Notes under the pieces: generated by a model
Seen by the model: only the letters and a program-made list of their open reading frames with translations
The model's database searches: none
Told to the model about the DNA's origin: nothing
Position numbers and translations under genes: made by a program
In this document: positions 5,696 to 11,134 of the stretch, piece after piece
How the letters are laid out: each line of letters starts with the position of its first letter
Position numbering within the stretch: position 1 is the first letter of the stretch
NCBI GenBank assembly: GCA_947450745.1
Contig: CANFYD010000071.1
Span: 1-11,134, forward strand
DNA from: Burkholderiales bacterium
GTDB taxonomy: Bacteria; Pseudomonadota; Gammaproteobacteria; Burkholderiales; Burkholderiaceae_C
Direction of reading: 5' to 3'
DNA: 11,134 nucleotides

Positions 5696-8600
5696 ATGAC
5701 CGACCTTTCTGCCGACTACAAAGCCCTCGCCTCGTATCGCCCCACGCACAAAGTGCGCTTCGTCACGGCGGCCAGCCTGTTTGACGGGCATGACGCTGCC
5801 ATCAACATCATGCGGCGCATCCTGCAAGGCATGGGCGCCGAGGTGATCCACCTGGGCCACAACCGCTCGGTCGATGAGGTGGTGACCGCCGCGCTGCAAG
5901 AAGACGCGCAAGGCATCGCCATCAGCAGCTACCAGGGCGGCCATGTCGAATACTTCAAATACATGGTCGAGTTGCTGAAGGCACGCGGCGGCGAACATAT
6001 CCAGGTGTTTGGCGGCGGCGGCGGCGTCATCGTGCCGAGCGAAATCCGCGATCTGGCCGCTCACGGCGTGCGCATCTTCAGCCCCGAAGACGGCCAACGC
6101 ATGGGCTTGGCCGGCATGATCGGCGAGATGATGATGAAGGCCGACCAGGACTTCAGCGCCCAGGCACCGAAAGATCTGGCCGCCCTGCAAGGCCACAGCG
6201 AAGCCGCTTGGCGCGCGCTGGCGCAGTTGATCACCGCATTGGAAAACGGTCAGGCCGACGCCGCGCTGGTTGCGGCCCTGCAAGACGCCGCCCAAGGCAT
6301 CAAGACCCCGGTGCTGGGCATCACCGGCACCGGCGGCGCTGGCAAATCCAGCCTGACCGACGAGTTGATCCGCCGCCTGCGCCTGGACCAGGGCGACCAA
6401 TTGCGGGTCGCCGTCATTTCCATCGACCCGTCACGCCGCAAGAGCGGTGGCGCCTTGCTGGGCGACCGCATCCGCATGAATGCGATTGGCCCGTGGTCAC
6501 AAGGCCAACGCGTCTTCATGCGATCACTGGCCACGCGCGACTTCGGCAGCGAAATCTCCCCTGCCCTGCCCGACGCGATCCGGGCCGCCAAGGTGGCCGG
6601 GTTCGACCTGATCATCGTGGAGACGTCAGGCATCGGCCAAGGCGATGCGGCCATCGTGCCGCATGTCGATGTGCCGATGTATGTGATGACGCCGGAGTTC
6701 GGGGCCGCCAGCCAGTTGGAAAAGATCGACATGCTGGACTTTGCCGAGTTCGTGGCGATCAACAAGTTCGACCGCAAGGGCTCGCTCGACGCCTTGCGCG
6801 ATGTGGCCAAGCAAGTGCAGCGCAACAAGGAAGCCTGGACCACCAAGACCGAGGACATGCCCGTCTTCGGCACGATGGCCAGTCGCTTCAACGACGACGG
6901 CGTGACGGCCCTCTACCAAGCGCTGAAAACCCGCCTGGCCGAGCTGGGCCTGCCACTGGTGGAAGGCCGCTTGCCAATCGCCAACACCCGCCACAGCACC
7001 CACCAAACGCCGGTGGTACCCGCCGCCCGCGTGCGTTATCTGGCGGAAATCAGCGACACGGTGCGCGGCTACAAAAAGCGCGCCCGCAGCCAAGCCACGC
7101 TGGCCCGCGAGATCCAGCAACTCTCCAGCAGCTCCCGCATGTTGCTTGCGGCCAACCCGGACAAACACCGCGCCATCGAAGCGCTGACGGAACTGGCATC
7201 GACGCGTGAAGCCAAGATGGACGGCGCCGCCCGCAAGCTGCTAGGCCAGTGGCCAGACATGCAGCGCGCCTATGCCGGCGACGAATATGTGGTGAAGATC
7301 CGCGACAAGGAGTTGCGCACGCAACTGGTGTCCACCAGCTTGTCCGGCACCAAGATCCGCAAGGTGTCGCTGCCGCAATACGAGGACCACGGCGAGCTGC
7401 TGAAGTGGTTGATGCTGGAAAACGTACCCGGCAGCTTCCCCTACACCGCCGGTGTGTTTGCCTTCAAACGCGAAGGCGAAGACCCGACCCGCATGTTCGC
7501 TGGCGAGGGCGATGCCTTCCGCACCAACCGTCGCTTCAAGCTGGTGTCCGAAGGCATGCCGGCCAAGCGCCTGTCCACCGCGTTCGACTCGGTCACGCTC
7601 TACGGTGCCGACCCGGCGCCGCGGCCGGACATCTACGGCAAGGTCGGCAATTCAGGCGTCAGCATTGCCACGCTGGACGACATGAAGGTGCTGTACGACG
7701 GCTTTGATCTGTGCAGCCCGACCACCTCGGTGTCGATGACGATCAACGGCCCGGCGCCGACGATTCTGGCCATGTTCATGAACACCGCCATCGACCAGAA
7801 CCTGCACAAGTTCCGCACCGACAATGGCCGCGATCCGACCGCCGACGAGGCCGCCAAGATCCGGGACTGGGTGCTGGCCAATGTGCGCGGCACCGTGCAG
7901 GCCGACATCCTGAAGGAAGACCAGGGCCAGAACACCTGCATCTTCTCGACCGAGTTCTCCCTGAAGGTGATGGGCGACATCGCCGAGTTCTTTGTTCATC
8001 ACAATGTGCGCAATTTCTACTCCGTGTCGATCAGCGGTTATCACATCGCCGAAGCCGGTGCAAACCCGCTGTCGCAGCTGGCGCTGACGCTCTCCAACGG
8101 CTTTACTTTTGTCGAAGCTTACCTGGCGCGCGGCATGCACATCGACGACTTTGCGCCGAACCTGAGCTTCTTCTTCAGCAACGGCATGGACCCGGAATAC
8201 ACCGTGCTGGGCCGGGTCGCACGGCGCATCTGGGCCGTGGCCATGCGGGACCGCTACGGTGCCAACGAGCGCAGCCAGAAGCTCAAATATCACATCCAGA
8301 CCAGCGGCCGCTCACTGCATGCACAAGAGATCCAGTTCAACGACATCCGCACCACGCTGCAAGCGCTGATCGCCGTTTACGACAACTGCAACAGCCTGCA
8401 CACCAATGCCTTCGATGAAGCGATCACCACGCCGACCGAAGATTCGGTGCGCCGCGCGATGGCCATCCAACTGATCATCAACCGCGAATGGGGCCTGGCC
8501 AAGAACGAGAACCCGAGCCAGGGTGCGTTCATCATCGAGGAGCTGACCGAGCTGGTCGAAGAAGCGGTGCTGACCGAATTCGAGAAAATCGCCGAGCGCG

Positions 8601-8986
8601 GCGGCGTGCTGGGCGCGATGGAAACCGGCTACCAGCGCAGCAAGATTCAGGAAGAGAGCATGCATTACGAGATGCTCAAGCACACCGGCGAATATCCGAT
8701 CATCGGCGTCAACACCTTCCGCAACCCGCACGGCGACCAGGTGATGGAAAACATCGAGCTGGCGCGCTCGACCGAGGAAGAAAAACAGTCGCAACTGCAG
8801 CGCCTGCACGCCTTCCAGACCGCCAACGCCGCCGCGTCCGCCCCCATGCTGCTGCGCCTGCAACAAGCCGTCATCGCCAACCAGAACGTCTTCGATGTGC
8901 TGATGGATGCGGTGCGCGTCTGTTCGCTCGGGCAGATCACCTCCGCCCTGTTCGAGGTGGGCGGGCAGTATCGGCGCAGTATGTGA
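5696..8986 (+). CDS. icmF: Fused isobutyryl-CoA mutase, B12-dependent (IcmF)
   Basis: This adenosylcobalamin enzyme interconverts isobutyryl-CoA and n-butyryl-CoA and carries its own G-protein chaperone. The 1096 residues match the expected fused layout. First is a B12-binding domain (about 18-150) with DGH at 30-32, His32 being the cobalt ligand, and the FGGGGGVI loop (105-112). Second is a MeaB-like GTPase (about 200-420) with P-loop GTGGAGKSS (211-219), ISIDPSRRKSGG (241-252), VETSGIGQGD (308-317) and base-recognition NKFD (356-359). Third is a helical linker, then the mutase TIM barrel (about 528-1096) with FPYTAGVF (581-588) rather than the pattern of methylmalonyl-CoA mutase. The C-terminus is complete (VGGQYRRSM). 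It stands alone behind a 190-bp gap with a palindromic operator. Some IcmFs also isomerise isovaleryl/pivalyl-CoA, and I cannot settle that here. One GTPase loop (265-273) seems longer than usual. Confidence 0.96.
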   Translation: MTDLSADYKALASYRPTHKVRFVTAASLFDGHDAAINIMRRILQGMGAEVIHLGHNRSVDEVVTAALQEDAQGIAISSYQGGHVEYFKYMVELLKARGGEHIQVFGGGGGVIVPSEIRDLAAHGVRIFSPEDGQRMGLAGMIGEMMMKADQDFSAQAPKDLAALQGHSEAAWRALAQLITALENGQADAALVAALQDAAQGIKTPVLGITGTGGAGKSSLTDELIRRLRLDQGDQLRVAVISIDPSRRKSGGALLGDRIRMNAIGPWSQGQRVFMRSLATRDFGSEISPALPDAIRAAKVAGFDLIIVETSGIGQGDAAIVPHVDVPMYVMTPEFGAASQLEKIDMLDFAEFVAINKFDRKGSLDALRDVAKQVQRNKEAWTTKTEDMPVFGTMASRFNDDGVTALYQALKTRLAELGLPLVEGRLPIANTRHSTHQTPVVPAARVRYLAEISDTVRGYKKRARSQATLAREIQQLSSSSRMLLAANPDKHRAIEALTELASTREAKMDGAARKLLGQWPDMQRAYAGDEYVVKIRDKELRTQLVSTSLSGTKIRKVSLPQYEDHGELLKWLMLENVPGSFPYTAGVFAFKREGEDPTRMFAGEGDAFRTNRRFKLVSEGMPAKRLSTAFDSVTLYGADPAPRPDIYGKVGNSGVSIATLDDMKVLYDGFDLCSPTTSVSMTINGPAPTILAMFMNTAIDQNLHKFRTDNGRDPTADEAAKIRDWVLANVRGTVQADILKEDQGQNTCIFSTEFSLKVMGDIAEFFVHHNVRNFYSVSISGYHIAEAGANPLSQLALTLSNGFTFVEAYLARGMHIDDFAPNLSFFFSNGMDPEYTVLGRVARRIWAVAMRDRYGANERSQKLKYHIQTSGRSLHAQEIQFNDIRTTLQALIAVYDNCNSLHTNAFDEAITTPTEDSVRRAMAIQLIINREWGLAKNENPSQGAFIIEELTELVEEAVLTEFEKIAERGGVLGAMETGYQRSKIQEESMHYEMLKHTGEYPIIGVNTFRNPHGDQVMENIELARSTEEEKQSQLQRLHAFQTANAAASAPMLLRLQQAVIANQNVFDVLMDAVRVCSLGQITSALFEVGGQYRRSM

Positions 8987-9248
8987 CCGGCGCTTGGTCT
9001 GACTGCAGGGAACGCGGCACAAAGGCAGCCAAGGCCACCGCGGTCGCCGCTTGGTTCCCTGCGGTTCTTCGTAGGGCGGGTCAAGACCCGCGAGCGATCT
9101 TGCGACGCCGGGCTCCGCATCTACGCAGCGGCAAATCGGCGGAAGCAACAGAACCGGCGGAACAAGTGCGTCTGTTGGCGCTACCCGGCACCCGTGACCC
9201 GCTCTACATGGCTTGGCGCTGGTTTTTGCAAGGCTGCAATTGCACCCG
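8987..9248. other. Noncoding gap between icmF and the PDZ gene
   Basis: These 262 bp between convergent genes show no open frame with coding character and no hairpin with a T-run that would mark a Rho-independent terminator. The only structure seen is the REP-like element at 9070-9125. Confidence 0.55.
9070..9125. repeat. REP-like palindromic element
   Basis: The element is bounded by CGTAG (9070-9074) and CTACG (9121-9125). It holds a strong hairpin, GCGGGT-CAAG-ACCCGC (9076-9091). This style, GTAGGGCGGGTC ending in CTACG, is like dispersed intergenic palindromes common in Burkholderiales and other proteobacteria. A single copy in this window cannot prove repetition in the genome. It might also act as a Rho-assisted 3'-end structure for icmF. 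Confidence 0.4.
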
Positions 9249-9632
9249 TCAACGACCCGCCGGCTTGGAAATGGCAACCATCTGAATTTCTGTCGCTTCA
9301 GCGGCACCGTGCTTGACCTTCATTCGAAGTGTGTCGCCGACGGATTTTTTCATCGCCGCCTTCAGATCATCGGCCTTCGCGCCAGCGATCGCGATGCCCT
9401 GCAGGGCGACCACCACATCGCCCGCAGCGAGGCCGGCTTGGGCGGCCGGAGACGAGGCGACGACCTTTTCGATCTTCACCGATTGGATGGTGGGGTTGAA
9501 GGAAAACCCTTCGGTTTCTACATTGAACGAGAGGCCGAACCACCCCTTCTCTTCCGCAGCGTTCACCACAGGCGTTGAAAAGGCGCTGATCGCAATCAGC
9601 AGGGCAATCGTTGTACGGCGATAGGTGTTCAT
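9249..9632 (-). CDS. Small exported PDZ-domain protein
   Basis: This 127-residue protein has a clear Sec signal peptide: MNTYRR, a hydrophobic core (TTIALLIAISAF) and a likely signal peptidase I site VNA-AEE after residue 25. The mature part (about 100 residues) is essentially one PDZ domain. It has WFGLSFN as the carboxylate-binding-type loop and SPAAQAGLAAGDVVVALQG (61-79), the strand-helix signature shared with HtrA/DegP PDZ domains. No protease, catalytic triad or second domain is present, so it is a stand-alone periplasmic PDZ protein that may bind C-termini of other proteins. Frame-compatible upstream ATGs at 9674 and 9686 would bury the signal peptide, so 9632 is preferred, although no strong ribosome site precedes it. 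The partner is unknown. Confidence 0.85.
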   Translation of the reverse strand: MNTYRRTTIALLIAISAFSTPVVNAAEEKGWFGLSFNVETEGFSFNPTIQSVKIEKVVASSPAAQAGLAAGDVVVALQGIAIAGAKADDLKAAMKKSVGDTLRMKVKHGAAEATEIQMVAISKPAGR

Positions 9633-9772
9633 GTTGATTGGGTTTTGGTGTGTGTGCCGTTCATTGTGCGTCATGCCATTCGCCACAAATGACCAACCTC
9701 AGCAGCGCAAACAGGCCTGGGCGAAGCGCGTTTCGACACCGGCCCACCGCTACAGGCGGCGCATTTAGGTGC
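9633..9772. other. Intergenic gap before the LysR 3' end
   Basis: This 140-bp gap must hold the promoter of the PDZ gene (minus strand) and the 3' end of the LysR transcript. I see no convincing -10/-35 pair. A short dyad, TTAGG-TG-CCTAA (9765-9776), covers the LysR stop codon but is too small and lacks a T-run for a terminator. Confidence 0.4.
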
Positions 9773-10684
9773 CTAACGCTGACTGCCAAATCCTCGCAAC
9801 ACCTCCAGCACCGGCAAGGCGCTGGACGGCAACAGATCGGGTTGGCGGTGGACCAGGGCCAGCTCGCGGGTCAGCGGCGGGTGGAGCGGGCGCAGTTGCA
9901 GGCGCTCATGAAGCCCCAAGCTGTGCGGTGCCTCGCTGCTTTCCAGCGGCAGGATGGCCGCGCCGTAGCCGGCCACCACCAGGCTTTTCATCGCCTCGGT
10001 GTAGTTCAGCTCGATGCGGGCCGACGGGCTGAAGCCGGCTTGGCCGAACCAGGCCATCGTCTGGCGATACAGCTGGGTGCCGCTGCTGTTGAAGATCAGC
10101 GGCTTGTCGGCCAGCCAGGCAGCGCTGACTTCGGCCGGCGCGTCCCAATCGGCCGGCAGGCAGGCCAGCACCGGATCGCTGCGCCAGGAAGTGCAGACCA
10201 GCGCGCTTTGGCCAGAGTCGGCTGGCATCGGCAAGCTGATCAAGCCCACATCCACCTGCCCGGCGCGGATACCGGCCAGCGTCTGGTGCGTGCCCAGCAC
10301 CGCCACCTCCACCTCGATGTCCGGGTGTTCCCGTGCCAGTTGCGCCAACACTTGGGGCAGCAAATAGACGACCACGCCGGTCTGCGTCGCCAGCCTGACC
10401 TTGCCGGCCAAGCCTTGCGCATGCCGGCGCACTTGGGCCATCGCATCCTCGGCATCGCGCAGCAACAGGCGGCCGCGCTGCACCAGCACCGCGCCGGCCG
10501 AGGTCAGTTGCACGCCTTGCTTGCCGCGCAGCATCAACGTCGCTTCAAGGCGCGATTCCAGCTCGCTGATATGCAGGCTGATCGTCGGTGGTGCCAGGTG
10601 CAAGGCCTGCGCCGCAGCGGCAAAACTGCCCAGATCGGCAATCACCACCAAGCTGCGCACTTGGTCAAGGTTGAGGCTTCGCAT
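9773..10684 (-). CDS. LysR-family transcriptional regulator
   Basis: This 303-residue protein has the usual LysR length. The N-terminal winged helix-turn-helix (about 5-65) reads LDQVRSLVVIADLGSFAAAA followed by APPTISLHISELESRL and LTSAGAVL. The effector-binding domain follows (about 90-295), with AGQVDVGLISLP and VAGYGAAILPLE marking the periplasmic-binding-protein-like fold. The ligand cannot be predicted. ATG 10684 is the family-typical start, although no clear ribosome site precedes it. The gene faces the DUF1127 gene across 93 bp containing a 13-bp palindrome, the classic arrangement in which a LysR protein controls its own gene and the divergent one. The target is therefore most likely the DUF1127 gene, as inference. 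Confidence 0.93.
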   Translation of the reverse strand: MRSLNLDQVRSLVVIADLGSFAAAAQALHLAPPTISLHISELESRLEATLMLRGKQGVQLTSAGAVLVQRGRLLLRDAEDAMAQVRRHAQGLAGKVRLATQTGVVVYLLPQVLAQLAREHPDIEVEVAVLGTHQTLAGIRAGQVDVGLISLPMPADSGQSALVCTSWRSDPVLACLPADWDAPAEVSAAWLADKPLIFNSSGTQLYRQTMAWFGQAGFSPSARIELNYTEAMKSLVVAGYGAAILPLESSEAPHSLGLHERLQLRPLHPPLTRELALVHRQPDLLPSSALPVLEVLRGFGSQR

Positions 10685-10707
10685 CAGATTTTCTGCACCG
10701 ATTGGTC

Positions 10708-10720
10708 AGTTGATTCAACT
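10708..10720. promoter_or_regulatory. Palindrome AGTTGATTCAACT, likely LysR-type operator
   Basis: This is a perfect 6-bp inverted repeat around a central T, in the 93-bp gap between the divergent LysR and DUF1127 genes. It begins 24 bp from the LysR start and contains the T-N11-A form expected of LysR sites. TTGATT within it could be a -35 for the plus-strand gene, but no good -10 sits 17 bp downstream. Confidence 0.55.
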
Positions 10721-10777
10721 TTCCAAATCTTAGCTCGGACGCGAGCATGCAGGCATTGCAAACCTACCGAGACCGCC

Positions 10778-10960
10778 ATGCACACCGTCAAACAATTCAT
10801 TGCCCGCTGGACGCTGGCCCGCACCGTGCGCCGCCAGCAAGCCCGAGCCCGCGCCGAGTTGCGAGCGATGGACCTGCCCGGGCTGCGTGATTTGGCCTTG
10901 GCACCGGCCGAGGTCGAGTTCTGGCTGGCGCGCGGCGAGGCCGGTCAGCGGCCTAGTTGA
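10778..10960 (+). CDS. DUF1127 (YjiS-like) small protein
   Basis: This 60-residue basic, helical protein (MHTVKQFIARWTLARTVRRQ at the start) has the core DUF1127 pattern: an N-terminal Trp/Arg-rich helix, then ELRAMDLPGLRDLALAPAEVEFWL (about 27-50), matching the L-x-D-L/I-G-L-x-x-x-E/D type of end. No signal peptide is visible. Some relatives in Alphaproteobacteria take part in RNA turnover and phosphate or C1 metabolism, but the role of this one is unknown. The start at 10778 has only a weak ribosome site (CGAGA at 10768-10772). The same frame stays open far upstream across the LysR gene, but that part has no coding character. It is expressed divergently from LysR, its probable regulator, and converges 23 bp from the dehydrogenase stop. 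Confidence 0.8.
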   Translation: MHTVKQFIARWTLARTVRRQQARARAELRAMDLPGLRDLALAPAEVEFWLARGEAGQRPS

Positions 10961-10983
10961 CTTCATTGATACCGGGCCGATCC

Positions 10984-11134
10984 TCACGCCACCCGCGTCA
11001 GCACCTCCTGGCCATTGAAATGTGCCTGCAGGTTGGCAAAGCCCAGCTGGCTCATGGCGGCGCGGGTTTCATGGGTGCCGCTGGCGATATGGGGTGTGAG
11101 CACCACGTTGTCCAGCGCTATCAGCGCGGGCGGC
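10984..11134 (-). CDS. D-isomer-specific 2-hydroxyacid dehydrogenase, C-terminal part
   Basis: Only the last 49 codons lie in the window; the gene starts beyond the right edge. The visible part carries LDNVVLTPHIASGTHETRAA, in which the His of TPH is the catalytic acid/base of NAD(P)-dependent D-2-hydroxyacid dehydrogenases, followed by the C-terminal helix (MSQLGFANLQAHF) and the common tail NGQEVLTRVA. The best family match by eye is the glyoxylate/hydroxypyruvate or 2-ketogluconate reductase group, which reduces 2-keto acids to 2-hydroxy acids in the cytoplasm. The exact substrate cannot be given without the N-terminal part. It converges on the DUF1127 gene. Confidence 0.9.
   Translation of the reverse strand, partial: PPALIALDNVVLTPHIASGTHETRAAMSQLGFANLQAHFNGQEVLTRVA

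Noticed and set aside
8312..9307. A 331-codon minus-strand frame covering the end of icmF and the gap behind it
   Set aside because: Most of it is antisense to conserved mutase sequence, and the remainder shows no family pattern. It also runs into the PDZ gene in another frame.
9638..10960. A 440-codon open frame on the plus strand ending at the DUF1127 stop, suggesting a long fusion protein
   Set aside because: Its first part is antisense to a clear LysR gene and has no domain. Only the last 60 codons (from 10778) resemble a protein family, so it is the DUF1127 gene with a chance open frame upstream.
1..11134. Mobile element, defence system, CRISPR array or biosynthetic cluster
   Set aside because: No transposase, integrase, nuclease, toxin pair, regularly spaced repeats or synthase domains are seen. 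Base composition and codon use look even across the window.

Overview
The window reads as a chromosomal segment of a high-GC betaproteobacterium, most likely of the order Burkholderiales. Supporting signs are the fused isobutyryl-CoA mutase (IcmF) close to the Cupriavidus type, the FFLEELY-motif protein next to a FadD-type ligase, a LysR regulator facing a DUF1127 peptide, and uniformly GC-rich codon use. I see no phage, insertion sequence, CRISPR array, tRNA or rRNA. The genus cannot be fixed from this sequence alone.

Layout, left to right. (1) The 3' part of hppD, 4-hydroxyphenylpyruvate dioxygenase (tyrosine catabolism), runs off the left edge. It converges on a minus-strand membrane-anchored alpha/beta hydrolase (lipase-like). 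(2) From about 2000 a plus-strand group follows: an uncharacterised FFLEELY-motif protein, a FadD-type acyl-CoA ligase, and an MBL-fold hydrolase whose start codon overlaps the fadD stop (TGATG). An operator-like palindrome (CTAGGG...CCCTAG) sits on the end of the FFLEELY gene, 73 bp ahead of fadD. (3) After a 190-bp regulatory gap with a strong palindrome (TTGACGTT-N6-AACGTCAA) comes the 1096-residue icmF. The palindrome resembles sites of the LiuR/MerR type that control branched-chain acyl-CoA catabolism. (4) A 262-bp noncoding gap with a REP-like hairpin separates icmF from a small exported PDZ protein on the minus strand. (5) A LysR regulator (minus) faces a 60-residue DUF1127 protein (plus), with a 13-bp perfect palindrome between them. 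(6) The C-terminus of a D-2-hydroxyacid dehydrogenase (minus) runs off the right edge.

Functionally the centre is acyl-CoA metabolism. The ligase would activate free fatty acids, and IcmF interconverts isobutyryl-CoA and n-butyryl-CoA, linking valine/isobutyrate degradation to straight-chain beta-oxidation. HPPD adds aromatic amino-acid breakdown. The MBL hydrolase and FFLEELY protein are linked to the ligase only by position. The content is mostly familiar core metabolism and I find no clear new multi-gene system. The best leads are the unknown FFLEELY protein and its palindrome beside fadD, the icmF operator, an enlarged loop in the IcmF GTPase domain, and the LysR/DUF1127 pair.
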